Shown here: piece by piece, positions 11,460 to 22,600 of the stretch
Layout: every line of letters begins with the position of its first letter
How positions within the stretch are numbered: the first letter of the stretch is position 1
Assembly: GCA_036850595.1 (NCBI GenBank)
Contig: CM072153.1
Span: forward strand, 11,426,169 to 11,490,168
Direction: 5' to 3'
From: Rhyacichthys aspro
Lineage: Eukaryota > Chordata > Actinopteri > Gobiiformes > Rhyacichthyidae
Length of the DNA stretch: 64,000 nucleotides
Translations under genes and position numbers: made by a program
The notes under the pieces: generated by a model
Seen by the model: only the letters and a program-made list of their open reading frames with translations
Database searches by the model: none
What the model was told of the DNA's origin: nothing

Positions 11460-12669
11460 ATGTGGATGAACCATTGTGACAGCAGAACTGAAAGACACAA
11501 GGTTGTTCACCAAAACTGCATATATTCTTGTTTTTGTAATATGAGTTGTGTATTTACGTATTGTGATGGACTACTTTACCAAAGCTTTAGAGCACCAGGA
11601 ATAATACTCATAATCATTGAGTGAGTATTATGTGTACAGAAATTTGTGTATGCAAATCTGTCTGTGGCTTAATGTGTGTATGGATCTTGGTACTTTTGTG
11701 TGGGCAGAGGTTAATTTAGCCCAGCAGTGAAGAGCCCTTGATAAAGAGCAGCCTGATCCCTGTTTAATTACCTTCCGTCTAGGTTTCACTGGCATACACT
11801 GGGTCAGGGGTTTGTGCCTGGGTACGTGCAGGGAATATCTGAGCACGGACACACTCAAATGCACCTCTTGACTTTTTTAACATCTTAATATGTTTTGTGG
11901 AAAGTGTGTTTGAGATCACAGCGTGGAGGAAGACCTAAAATGCAAAGATTCTGTTTATCTCTGTAGCACACAAAACACCAAACTGCACACATCCCTAACT
12001 AGTCACCTCAGCTCTAATTGTTGTTGTTAATGCTGTACAGTTTATACAGAAGCATGCATGTACCAAACCTTAAATCAACAACCCAACAGTCTTCACAATG
12101 CAGCAATCCCCCTCCCAATTCCTACCGGGGACATGGCCTCTGAGTGTGTCGCTGTCGGCAGGACCAAAATAAACTTAATTTAATTAGTCCTAATAAAACG
12201 ACTGAGTGCAGCGAGCAGCGACCCGTCACAGCGAAGGGAAATGCTAGCCCAAATTAAATGACTACACGCCGTCGTGTATTAAAAAGCTAATAACATAATT
12301 ACGCACACAACAGCTTGTCTTGTCACAGCTAAACAATGCCGGCAGAATGCTAATGGTCGTTTCACGCAGCCGTTCCCTCTGATTGCTTTTCCTTTCATGC
12401 CTCCATTTACTTGCGCTTTGTGTAATTAAGCTGATCATGAGAAGGATAAGCAGGAGATAAAGGACCATCGCGTGCTGCACAGTTCCGAGTGGAGTCAACA
12501 CGCTCAAGTGTGCTGAAGAATTACTCAAGTCACTAATTATACTGTTATTCTAATGAGAATACGCATTTGAACAGTGATGCAAAAATAACACTTCATTTAA
12601 ATAACAGAGCAGAAATACACATGAAATATTATATTCCAACATATAATTGGATTGGAAAATAACAATATA
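11460..12669. other. Unique sequence; 3' part is enhancer-like
   Basis: 11460-12150 shows nothing specific. The stretch 12150-12530 is listed separately as a possible regulatory element. Confidence 0.5.
12150..12530. promoter_or_regulatory. Candidate conserved non-coding element / enhancer
   Basis: A unique, compositionally balanced block rich in homeodomain-type cores (TTTAATTAG near 12179, GTGTAATTAAGCTGATCA near 12420, CTAATAACATAATTACGCA near 12290). It also has GATA-type words (GGATAAGCAGGAGATAAAGG near 12443). It contains no repeat and no credible open frame. This dense TAATTA/GATA texture in a gene-poor region is typical of developmental enhancers, but conservation cannot be tested here. 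Confidence 0.3.
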
Positions 12670-13219
12670 GAGTACTGTGCAGAGGTTTTAGGTGTGGATG
12701 TAAAAAGTAAAGTAAACTATAAAGTATGTTTATTTATAGTAGTTTACAAAATGCAAAGTGAAAGAACAGAGGACAATTCTAAATAAAGTCAATATTTGAT
12801 GTTACTTCTCCTCAGTTCCACTTTCTGGGCAGATTCTGTTCAAACATATGAGAATCCCAGACAAAACCAGGCCAAACTGGACTAAACCAAACCAAACCAA
12901 ACCAAACCAAACCATCATATCATATCATATAAGGAACTTAGGTTAAACCAGACCATGTGATCCCAGCTAGAACCAGGCCTGACTCCATGATGTTGGGGTC
13001 AGGTTCCACCATCACATCAGGAGGACTCCTTGTTCTGGCATCACTGTAAAAATGGAAGGTTTTTGTATTTTCAGTCACTTTTACATTTTGTAAATTGAAA
13101 AAAATAAAAATAAAATACAATTAAAAATAATATTAAAATACAAAAACAACAATAACAAAATAATAATAAAATTACATTGTTGACAGTATTCTTACTTTAC
13201 CGCATATCTTGACATCTGC
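12670..13219 (+). mobile_element. Tc1-like miniature element, plus copy
   Basis: It starts at GAGTACTGTGCAGAGGTTTT just after TA, a decayed form of the Tc1-type terminus CAGTACTGTGCAAAAG. It is collinear with the minus-strand copy at 62098-62550. Shared words include GGATGTAAAAAGTAAAGTAA, ATCCCAGACAAAACCAGGCC, CCAGCTAGAACCAGGCCTGA, ACATCAGGAGGACTCCTTGT and TCTTACTTTACCGC. The right end does not mirror the left, so a right inverted repeat is either lost or never present. The copy holds an expanded AACCA pentanucleotide and an A-rich stretch. No transposase. Confidence 0.78.
12883..12930. repeat. (AACCA)n and (CATAT)n microsatellites
   Basis: About six AACCA units run directly into three CATAT units. 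They arose inside the miniature element; the partner copy at 62098-62550 lacks both expansions. Confidence 0.9.
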
Positions 13220-16200
13220 ACCTTTGCACAGAATTGTATTTGTCCCTTATTTTATTCTTATTGATTCATTTAACATCCGTATCAGACTTTTACTATAAAA
13301 GGGCTGTATAAGTTTTGACATTAAATTTCCCATTCACAGAAACAATTGAATATGCTACTGCTTTGAATACAGTGAACAGGAAATCGTCCTGAAATTGAGT
13401 TGACCAGTTTTCAATTCGGTAAAATGTCCTGAAAAAAAAAAAGGTTGTGATCTGTTTGATCAATCCTGAGCATCATTTAGTTCATTTTCAGTGATGCTTT
13501 CTTTCCTTATAGAGTCATATTATTGGTATATTTATATTTTGGTCTTATAAGAAATGAGATGTCCCCAAACATGTATTGAAATGTTGCCATGTATTACAAA
13601 AATCAAAGCGTCCTGCTATTACCAGGAGCTCTACTATCCCCGTCTTTTGCTCTTCATACGCTTTTTTATTTTCTTTCTGCCTCCCTTTCTCTGTCCTTGA
13701 GCAGAAAATGGAGCGGTGGGCAGCAGTGAAGAGAGACACATATTAGTTTGACACTCTGTAACATCTCTTTGTTAGGAGCAAACTCATTCAGCTCGGTGTG
13801 TGTCCGTCTGTGTGTGTTTGTGTGTGTGTTTGTGATGAAAAACTCAGTGAGCCGACTCAAGGCTGAAGCTGCTTATAAAAACCGGTGAACTATCTGGCAG
13901 ATTTCAATGAACATAAATGAACATGTGAACAACAGAGAGGAAAAAAAAAAAAGCAAAATTGATGTAGGGGACTAACCGTTGCTAGGCAATTCCAGTAACC
14001 TTGGTAGGCTCACATAGGTTTTACTACAAAGAGCTAAACATATGCCTATAATACTGTACATGTATGATGAAGTAAAGGGAACATGGATAAATGGAGGCTA
14101 TCGTGTGACTTTTGACCTCATGGACCTGCTATAATAACATCTATATGTGAAAGCTGACTTAACCAGACAGATTTATAGACATTTATTAGATCTGGAAGCC
14201 ACTTTCTGACTGTTGGGCACGTAGAGGTCTGACAATAAATTATAAAGACGCTCCAAATCTATCTCTCTGAGGTCCTACACTCACACTTTCCAAATGGATA
14301 AACATTAAACAACAAACTCCAACAAACTTTACAGACTTTGGAGAAGATGCTCATTGATGAATAAAGACAGATACCGTTGAATATTGATGTGAAAATATGT
14401 ACATACATTCTGAAGGAGTATTTTGTTATTGTGAATGCATTTTAACCTGGATGTTTATATAAATGAGTGTTTATTTGAAGTGTTTAACTTTTCCACTCTG
14501 CACCGAGACAAAAAGACCCAGGTCTTATCACCAAAATGCATCTCATACCCCTCCTTAGATCAGTTTTTTTTTTTAGTTTTTAGTCTAGTCTGCCTAACTC
14601 TACTCCTTCCAGCCTCTGTAGAAGTCTGTTAGTTTGGTCTGTGTCATCCCTATCTTTGGCCTCGTCTTGTTTGCTGGACAACACCCAAGCACTCGTTTTT
14701 TATTAATCTATTATTTTTATTCGAGTATTTTTCCTTTCAGTGAACGTAAGTTCTGCCTGTCGACAACATTTAATCAATGTTTGGTTCAATTGCTCCTCTG
14801 GAGATTGTTTTGCTTAAAAAGCCTTCAAAGAGCTCTCCAAGTTTTCCATCAATTAGCATTTTTCTCTAAGATGCAATGTTAAGCTGAAACCTGTAACTGT
14901 GATTCAACTTTGGCCTTAAAGGCACAGACATCGACAGCCCATATCCCAGATAGGGGTTGCTCCTGACCTCTGACCCACAGCAAGCAGCATCTCATGGGCA
15001 GAGAACCCAGAGTGGATCCCTGAAGTTTACCAAGAAGTATGGACCCCGCACCGCAATGGTCTCACCCCATTTGTGTTCCTATTGTACACTATATACTTCA
15101 TAACTATTACCAGCAATTATTGTATTCAACTTTTTAAGTTTTCTGCTAAACAACAAACTTAACAACATGCACCAACCTCTAATACCCGCTCACTTATACC
15201 CTTTCCATACTGACCAAGCTCTGTGCCAGTTCTAGTTCCACAGTCTTGAACATTATTACTGTACTTACTGTGTCCCAACAAGTTTGAGTGGAACCAAATG
15301 TTCACAGCCAAATCATCAGTGGGAGGCTTTTTATGAAACACAGAGTCCCCAGTGCAATAAAGCTCCAGAGGTGACCCCAAGTCTTCCAAAAACATCCTCA
15401 TTATCCATGCAGGTCTGAATTCTGCTCTCACCACACTCATTATCACACTCAGTCTCCTTCCAGGGTGTTCCTTAACCTGCGCCACCTCCATCACTCACTC
15501 TGGGTAATCTTGTAGCTTGACTCTACAAGACAGATCTGTCCCGGGACACACTCCAACATTCAAATGCACACAAACACCAGCTCTACCTGAAGCACAGACG
15601 TATTCTAAGAGCTGCTGATGGACAAATTGAAGGACTCGGAAACAGGCCTCGACTTTAAGCGTGAAGCGGAGACAAATGTTTGGTGTGCATTAGATGACTC
15701 TGATAATAGCACTTTGACTGAACACCTGCCTTTAGTGCACTTTAGAAAGGTTGTTGGACAAAATAAAGCTTAATTTTTTCTCTTTCTAACTGAGAATCAT
15801 AGGCCACAAGAATTTTACAGATGTTTCCTGGTTTCTTTTTCCATCCACTGGCTTTAAAATCAACTTAACTTTTCCAGAATCTGTTCCAAATGTCTCGTTC
15901 TTGTCTTTGCTAAGAACACTCTGGTTTTGATCATGACTTGGTCTTGGTTAGTGCAGACCAACTCTCCAACTCCAACACTTTCTTCTACTTTTTCTTCTTT
16001 TTTGAACCCAATTGCCAGCAGCATACTCTCTAAATCTTCCTAAATCACTCAGTAAAAACCTCACTTTGTTACATTTATCTCTGTGTACCTTCTATCCTTC
16101 TCCCCTTTGTCCCCCTCTTCCCTCCCCCTCTGTTCTCCCAGTTGGTTATTAATGGTTTTAATTTACAGGGAGGAAGGACCTTGGTGCCCACAGAGGCGTC

Positions 16201-16703
16201 CCCTCTGCCTCCAGTGTGTGTTTGTGTGTGGACCAGAGGAAAAAAGAGAAGGTTCTGATGCTCAACTCTGTGTGGCCAAGCAGCAATAACGCTTTGTCTT
16301 CTTTAACTGTGCCTCTTCTTTACGGAATCCAATACTCTTCTTTCTCGACTAAAAGATCAGACATTGGTACTGGCTTCCTGACCACAAACACATTGATTAT
16401 TGCAGAAGACAAATATCAACATCGAATAATAAATGAAATTACCAAAACACCTGTTTAAGTGGACTTCTATCTTTACATGCACGAGACAGAATCTGTATTG
16501 TCAATATGGTCTTGGTACGTCATAGCTTTTGTTAATAGTCTTTAACTTGCGTTTAATGCTACAAACTAGGCTAACAACAGGGTAAAAAAAAAAGAATACA
16601 TAATTTCCTTTTTGCCTTTCAAGGATCACATGAACACATCTTAAGACTATCTTTTATTTCTTTAAATATGTGTTATATGAGAGACCTAATAATGTGTTTG
16701 TTA
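13220..16703. other. Unique sequence, no supported gene
   Basis: Nothing is recognisable as a gene. A 111-codon minus frame (15159-15494) has no domain I know. A strong pyrimidine tract ending TGTTCTCCCAG near 16141 resembles a splice acceptor, but no donor or family-matching frame follows. An X-box-like site at 13978 is listed separately. Short runs of A lie near 13431 and 13942. Confidence 0.5.
13978..13990. promoter_or_regulatory. RFX X-box-like palindrome
   Basis: GTTGCTAGGCAAT is an imperfect inverted repeat close to the RFX site (GTTGCC-spacer-GGCAAC), here with a one-base spacer. It stands alone, without a promoter context, so it may be fortuitous. Confidence 0.3.
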
Positions 16704-16954
16704 AATTGAAGTTTAGAGCTTACCTAAAACTTTTAGCTTTGGAGTTTACCATAAGGCGTATTTTGCAACAGAATAACTCATTTCCTTGGTTTATTTCCTC
16801 AGTCCATTGTTCCAGTGTCAACCAATGACAGAGCTCTTTTTTACAGGAAGCGGGCTGTGATTGGCCAAAATCCTGCTGATCCTTCTCATCTATTCAAATC
16901 TTTAATTATAAAGCCAACATCACGAGTCATTTTTTCCACAGATGATTCCTGTTA
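16704..16954 (+). repeat. Unrecognised dispersed repeat, copy 3
   Basis: It opens with GTTTAGAGCTTACCTAAAAC and TTTAGCTTTGGAGTTTACC, matching 8261. It jumps over the middle block (present at 3488 and 8310), then carries TTTTGCAACAGAATAAC, CAGTGTCAACCAATGACAGA, GGAAGCGGGCTGTGATTGGC and finally GATGATTCCTGTTA. The 3' end matches that of copy 1 exactly. The missing middle is either an internal deletion here or an insertion in the others. Confidence 0.75.
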
Positions 16955-17623
16955 CAATACGCTGTTTGTTGATTAAACTGTCAAACTAAATGCAACAGTA
17001 AAAAAAAATTAAGTAATGGACTTTTAAGACTCAAAGAGGTCAGTGTCACATTATCTAAATCCTTCCCTGATTTAGTTCACATTACAATCCTTCAGAGACT
17101 GAGGGATGAGGCCGTGGTTTGGGACACAACCACAGCTTTCACCAACAGTTCATTTAACAGCCGCAGGTGTCATTATCCATCAGGGCTTTTTTGAAAGTTT
17201 TACAGTCCTTGTTAATGCTAATTCTAATTTTACTCCTGCAGACCGGCCTGTCTCTTGAAGAAAACGGCTTTTCTCATTTCCATTTTGTGTCTCCCGGTCT
17301 GCGCTGTCTTCCAGTATTTCCATGTTTCTCTATTATCTCCTGCACATTATCACTTTCACATTGTCTCGTCGGGCTCTCTCTATCCGTCTCCCTCTCTTGC
17401 TACTTTTCTCTCGACCCAATTACTTCAGGATTCCTTCATGTTAGATGGCCACACAGTTTTAGATCTTTGTCTGTTTTTTCCTCTAATGCACACACACACA
17501 GTAAGAGACACAAAGCCTCTGTGTGGCGCACAGGAGGGGGATATCAAGCCGCCGTGCTCACCATTAATATTTTACTAATATGACAGTCGGATGTGATGTG
17601 ATTTGATGTGTGTACAGAAATAA

Positions 17624-17640
17624 GTGTGTGTGTGTGTGTA
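17624..17640. repeat. (GT)n microsatellite
   Basis: Eight uninterrupted GT units. Confidence 0.9.
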
Positions 17641-18180
17641 TACGTGATGTGCACCCATCACTTTTAATGAGGGCAGACAAAGCATATGGAGAGAGGCAAG
17701 GTGTTTTCCAATGCCTTTCATTTTCTCTTTCGGTGTGCGCAAACTGTATTTCTGCCATGTTTTATGTGAGCGCGCGGCCCATGTGAAACGAAGAGATGTG
17801 TGCGTGTTAAAGGTGGCGTAGATGGAGCACAGCTAAAACAACAGCGCATGGTGTCAAAAAGACAGATGGGTGATGTCAAGCTTTTCATAACAGCAACGTT
17901 TTTTCCTGACTGGCGTGCTGGCTAAGAACACATTATTATTTACAGTGAAAGCCCGAGGGGAGTTGTTACACTGGGCGGAAGGTTATGTGCACACATTTAG
18001 GAGCGCATATGTAAAATGCGTTTTATAGGAGCTTTCTGCGTAAATCACTTAATAAATCGACGAGAGCATCGGGGAGTTGCTCTGCTTAAGGGCATCAGAG
18101 CATCACTGGGGTGTGTAATGTTCACTTAATGAGACCCTGATGGGGGTTGTTCATCGAATCAAAACATCTTTTCCATCTTT
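17641..18180. promoter_or_regulatory. Candidate conserved non-coding block
   Basis: About 540 nt of unique sequence with more CpG than its surroundings (GAGCGCGCGGCCC near 17769, GTGTGCGTGTT, AATAAATCGACGAG). It also has homeobox-like words (CACTTTTAATGAG, CACTTAATGAGACC). No frame or repeat accounts for it. The composition suggests constraint, but that needs an alignment. Confidence 0.25.
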
Positions 18181-18247
18181 TCTTCTGTAAAGGTCCCTAC
18201 ATATGATGATAAAGCTCTGTATATCGAATGCAACAATGTGAGGCAAG

Positions 18248-18911
18248 CAGAGGTGGCAAAAGTATTCACATTATGTACTTAAGAAAAAGTACAGATAACT
18301 GTGTTAAAAATGACTCTGGTAAAAGCAGAAGTACTCATTCAACTCCTTTACACAAGTAAAAAGTAAAAATGAATGTTGCTGTCAAACATTTGTGATAACT
18401 CTGTAAAAACTCTTTCATTAACAATCTGCAAGTTGGTGTCAGTTTGCTGTTTTAGTTTAGGTTTCAGACAGAATAATCAGGACTGAACCAGTATTTGTTT
18501 TGCAATAATTTTCATTCTGCATCGTTCACCAAACAATTTTTTTTAACTTGATAGTATAAATAAAAAACAAACAAACAACAACAACAACAAGCAAAACAGT
18601 ATCATTCATGTCGGAAAAGGAGAAGGATGAAGCTTCAGTTCATTTAATCCTAGCCCTGTTATCCTTCTTATGATGTCATCGCAATCATTTCCTCAGTTGG
18701 ACCTTCTTAAATCGCTCTTGGTACCTGAAGTACTGTCAATACAATCACACAATCACCAAACAATATTAGAAGTTGTATGAGTTTATATGAATAGCGCACG
18801 TCTTTATCTCAGTGTTTAAATAGTTGTTGCAATATGCATCAACATAAAGTTTTGCTCGCAAGTAAAGTACAGATAGCAGAAAAACTAACTTAAGTACAGT
18901 AACAAAGTATG
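18248..18911 (+). mobile_element. hAT-type non-autonomous element (CAGAGGTGG family)
   Basis: It begins CAGAGGTGGCAAAAGTATTC and continues with many copies of AAGTAC/AAGTAAAAGT words (ACTTAAGAAAAAGTACAG, GTAAAAGCAGAAGTACTC, CACAAGTAAAAAGTAAA). It closes with AGTAAAGTACAGATAGC and ACTTAAGTACAGTAACAAAG. This is the layout of a teleost hAT MITE whose complement ends in CCACCTCTG. The expected right terminus is replaced by a short palindromic TATACATACATGTATG region, so the element looks 3' truncated. A CAA-type microsatellite sits inside. Confidence 0.72.
18560..18590. repeat. (CAAA)n/(CAA)n microsatellite
   Basis: Short tetranucleotide then trinucleotide run within the hAT element. Confidence 0.85.
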
Positions 18912-18989
18912 TATACATACATGTATGCAAGGGATATTAACGTGTGTTACTGAAACAAAAGATATAACTTCAAGAAAAAATGTACTCTG

Positions 18990-19008
18990 GGTGTGTGTGT
19001 GTGTGTGT
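18990..19008. repeat. (GT)n microsatellite
   Basis: Nine GT units. A second, shorter run of seven units lies at 19088-19101. Confidence 0.9.
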
Positions 19009-19379
19009 AAGAGAGTGAAATTAGCCTGGGCAGTCTGAAGGCCAGACACTGCAACAAAATGAGAGTCTATGGTTCTGCTAAATGTCAGTGTGTGTGTGTG
19101 TTCAGTCCCTCTCGATGGACGTGTGAGGCTTAAACTCCTCTTAGCCCTACACACTCACAGACACTCGGCTCATTAGGAGTAGGACATGACATTTCTCGAA
19201 CCATTTTTTGTAGAAGAAAAGAGGGCAGATGACAGAGACTTAAATTAGAGTTTTGACCATTCGTACTTACAAGATATTCATAAAGGGTTGAAAGGAGTGT
19301 CTAAAAAGTAAAGTAAAGCAGACTTATGATGGCTCTGGGGCAGGCAACAACACTTCTGCCCATAGACTCGCATGCATTT

Positions 19380-19690
19380 CTTGACCATCCCCTCGGTGAT
19401 GGTGCAGGCGGTGCTGCTGGTGTGGCCCGGCGGCCGGCTGCTGGTTAATCACTGGGATAATGTCACTAAGCTGATCGGTTACTCATGTCATCTGACCAGC
19501 GAATGACTGGTGACTCACTGTCCATTTATCTGCCCGTCTGTTGGCTCATTCAAAGCCCTATGCAATTTTAATTTTAGAGTAAAATCCTCGTCTTCCAGCT
19601 GCAGCATATTCTGCCAGACACGGCCCATAATTGTGATGCTTAGCCAAATTGCTGTAATTATTCTTTACAGCGGAAATGGGTGCAGGCAAA
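19380..19690. promoter_or_regulatory. Candidate conserved non-coding element
   Basis: Unique block, GC-rich at the left (GGCCCGGCGGCCGGC near 19425), turning into homeodomain-like text (CCATAATTGTGATGC, AATTGCTGTAATTATTC near 19622-19662). The abrupt composition and the TAATTA cores resemble vertebrate enhancers. No frame is supported: the 66-codon frame at 19510 has no family. Confidence 0.3.
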
Positions 19691-19906
19691 AGAAAAAAAG
19701 GCCACTATAACTGAAAACGACTGCACATTTGCACATTAAACTAAAATGTGAGGTTATACAATATATTTTGGAAGAGTATGAGTAGTAGGCCAACATACGG
19801 TAGAATGTGTTGTGAATGTGCTCTAAGTAAACATTTGTTGGGTGTTAGTTTAGTTATGTGGAATAAAATGCTATTTCAAAAGATAATTAAATTCATAACT
19901 GCTTCA

Positions 19907-19939
19907 AAATAAAATAAAATAAAATAAAATAAAATAAAA
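19907..19939. repeat. (AAAAT)n microsatellite
   Basis: Six or so AAAAT units, abutting the dispersed repeat copy that starts at 19940. Confidence 0.95.
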
Positions 19940-20080
19940 GTCTGCGCTTCTCAGTGCTTAGTTTGTCCCCTCTAGGCAGTTGTAGGGACTCAAAAATAAT
20001 TGTACTAAATTGTTCTGGAGACAAGCATAACATTTTTGGGGACTGTCCCAGTTGTGGAAAATGTGCAGAACTGACAAACT
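19940..20080. repeat. Dispersed repeat X, copy A
   Basis: GGGACTCAAAAATAATTGTA, CTAAATTGTTCTGGAGACAA and GCATAACATT match 22503-22600 (GGAACTCAAAAATAATGGTA, CTAAACTGTTTTGAAGACAA, GCATAAAATT). Both copies sit immediately right of an AAAT-type microsatellite, so that run is probably part of the element. Family unknown. A weaker third match lies near 24855-24905. Confidence 0.6.
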
Positions 20081-20720
20081 GGCAAAGAAATGCATTTTTT
20101 TTTTAAAATCACAAGTGTTAAAGCTCCATCCATATGATGAAAAGAGAGGTTAGTCTGAAAACTGTGGGTGAATTAGACAAGACAAGAATACTGTTTAGTG
20201 ACATTTAGTGCTTCCTCCCTTTTCTGAAAAGTAAAGCCTTCTGCCTAAATGGGGCATTGTCAGACTAAGAAAGCATTTAAATGTGTCAAAATTCTGCAGT
20301 AATCTAAAAAGAGATTAAAAAGTAGCTGATTGTATGTGTTAACATTTAGTGAGTGGCAAAACCGTTTTTAACAACTTTTCCACTTTAGCATTAGCATCAG
20401 TTAGCTTAGTCTCACAGTGTGGCTTTGAAAATCAACATGGCTGACAATTCTGAGACAGAGATTTATATTTTGACATATATCAAAAATATCAAAATTGTGG
20501 CTTTTTTTAAAATGTTATTTTTCTTGATTGCTCATCTTTTCCCTTTGATGTCTGCTGCAGGGACCTGACATACAGTATGTCTATTTCCTCTGAGGGAACT
20601 TTAGCCTGTGAATCTGAGAGTGTCACTGTGAGGGTGAAGACGGGGATGAACAGTGGCAGTGAAGAGCCTCTGTAAAAGACAAATGAGGTAAACATCTTCT
20701 ATGCCTCTTTTTTTCACACT

Positions 20721-20739
20721 TTTTTTTTTTTTTTTTTTT
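20721..20739. repeat. Poly(T) run
   Basis: About 19 T residues after CACAC. It could be the antisense tail of an old retroposed copy, but nothing recognisable is attached. Confidence 0.85.
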
Positions 20740-20944
20740 AATCTCCCTTCATCTATGTGTCCTCTGGTCTGTCACTCTCTCTCTGTGGCCTTTCTATCGC
20801 ATTGATCGCTTACTCCGACTGCAAGAAAAACACTCGGCAGATGATAGTGTGTCAGGTGCAGGAGAGCCCATAAGAAGGGATTTTAGAGAGAAATGTACAT
20901 TTACTACTTTATTGATACACGCGTGTCTATGGGCCAGGTCTTTC

Positions 20945-20995
20945 TTAAGTGTTAGTGTCCACTCATAGCAGCTGGGATAAGGATAAGCAGTAGAA
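20945..20995 (+). mobile_element. LINE/SINE 3'-tail relic
   Basis: CAGCTGGGATAAGGATAAGC followed by AGTAGAAAATGAATAAAT resembles the common teleost retroposon tail (CTGGGATAGG..., GGATAAGCGG..AAAATGAATGAAT) with the middle deleted. Fragmentary. Confidence 0.4.
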
Positions 20996-22421
20996 AATGA
21001 ATAAATTGATTAATTTATATAGCTAGGCATACTCACATACATCTTGCACGTGCATTTTACACCACAATTTAGGCAATTAAAAACTATTTATTCAGTTATT
21101 GGCCAATGACCCTGGTATAAGCCCTTCACTTTTAGTTGGGTGATTATTTGCATCGACCCTGTCTAATTAAAACCACAAAACGCATGCCTTGTTGCTGATT
21201 AACCCTTACAGAGTATATGTTTTAGTTATAAATGAGCTGGGTAATGTACCATCTCTTATGAGTGTGTCTGTTCTCAATCAAATGGTGTAAATGATTTGCT
21301 TTTGTCTAAATTGTCGAGATGAATACTAATCGTTCAAGAGTAACAGGTAGAAGTCAAGGTTCAAGGTGGATGCTCATCTATTTTGACAGTTTGGCTGAGT
21401 TCGCAACTGTGTACACAATATCATACATGTCTTCTCTTCATTGGGCTGATATATACTCACATCACTGCTCCTGTGTGATAGAGATGTATGCTCTGATGCA
21501 GAAAAGCATTGCATCTGTATATTAAATGCAGCTGAATAGAATATTTATCCTTCTAAAGGCGCTCTATGGTATGCTCTCATCTTCAAGGTTTTTCAGGGAG
21601 GCGTTTTTTTCCATTACACTCCCCTCCTTCACAAAGACCGCTTCTGTTTAAAAGGCTGATGGGAATGCGACAGACAGGTGAAGAAGAATGAGGTATGCAC
21701 GGCTAGAGTTTATAAATCTTGACCTAGGCAAAACAGGAAGAGGACAACGGCGGTGAAAAGCGGGCCGATGTAAATTACAGGAAGGCATGGAAGAGACAAG
21801 ACAGATATTGAGGGAAGGAGACAGAAAGCAGAGTAAGCAGGTTTGGTGCCTTTTATGCTAATACTTTTCTTTGTACCTATGCAAGTGAAATGTGGTCTGC
21901 TTTGTCCAATGTGTGCTACTGTAAAGCATCGAGAGTGTCTCAGACCGCTCACAAAGACACTGATTCAATCACACGGCAGCGGTTGGAAATTTAAATCTAA
22001 ATCCTTAACGTAAAAACTACTGGCTGTATAGGATTCCCGCAGTGTAGTAGTTTAAATTATTTTATTCGGGATCACAAAGACCGTCCACCAATTACACTCT
22101 CTGTGGAGGTACAGCAGTAAATGTACATTTTAAAGGTCAGCTGCTTTAGGAGAATGCCACAAAGGCACAACAGTCTGCCTTCTCACTAAATAGCCCAGTT
22201 CGTGTCCAAAGGCAGGGAAGGATTAATGTGCTTTAGCAGTGAAGATTCACTTTAATTGTTTTGATGACTAAAGCCAGGACAAGTGGTACGTTAGGGTTTG
22301 GGTCGGTCAGGCATGTCTCACTTTGAAACCCTCTAGGCTCTAATGTCGGCTGTGGATGTGATCAGGCCACATTTAAAAGTAAAGAAAAGGTTTGTGTTCT
22401 GGAAAGCTAGCAGTTGTTCCT

Positions 22422-22502
22422 AAAAATAAATAAATAAATAAATAAATAAAACAAATACAAATAAATAAATAAATGAATAAAAATAAATAAAATAAAATAA
22501 AT
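22422..22502. repeat. (AAAT)n microsatellite, interrupted
   Basis: About 80 nt of AAAT units broken by ACAAATAC, GAAT and AAAAT variants. Confidence 0.95.
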
Positions 22503-22600
22503 GCACTGGGCAGTTATAGGAACTCAAAAATAATGGTACTAAACTGTTTTGAAGACAAGCATAAAATTCTGAGTTGTGGAAAACACACAAAATGTCCATA
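22503..22600. repeat. Dispersed repeat X, copy B
   Basis: Partner of the 19940 copy, also directly after an AAAT microsatellite and in the same orientation. The shared segment runs from GGCAGTT to AGTTGTGGAAAA. No coding potential. Confidence 0.6.

Larger units (their letters stand above)
16955..18247. other. Unique sequence; microsatellite and candidate enhancer
   Basis: The pyrimidine-rich part 17250-17500 keeps two overlapping plus frames open (17167-17583 starts on GTG), which I attribute to composition. The part after 17640 is listed separately. Confidence 0.5.
18912..19906. other. Unique sequence with CA/GT runs
   Basis: Two GT microsatellites and one candidate enhancer are listed separately. 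The minus frame 18885-19154 runs through the GT repeat and is not credible. Confidence 0.5.
20081..22421. other. Unique sequence, no gene seen
   Basis: No credible frame or RNA gene. A poly(T) run (20721-20739) and a LINE-tail relic (20945-20995) are noted separately. Confidence 0.5.

Noticed and set aside
15159..15494. 111-codon minus frame as an exon
   Set aside because: No recognisable domain and no good splice borders; unsupported.
16080..16260. Strong splice acceptor and exon after TGTTCTCCCAG
   Set aside because: A second AG follows within 30 nt, no matching donor or familiar peptide; polypyrimidine tracts are common here.
17167..17583. 138-codon plus frame with a hydrophobic start as a secreted protein
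   Set aside because: It begins on GTG and the hydrophobic run comes from pyrimidine-rich DNA (CTC/TTC/TCT codons); another frame (17255-17578) is open across the same stretch.
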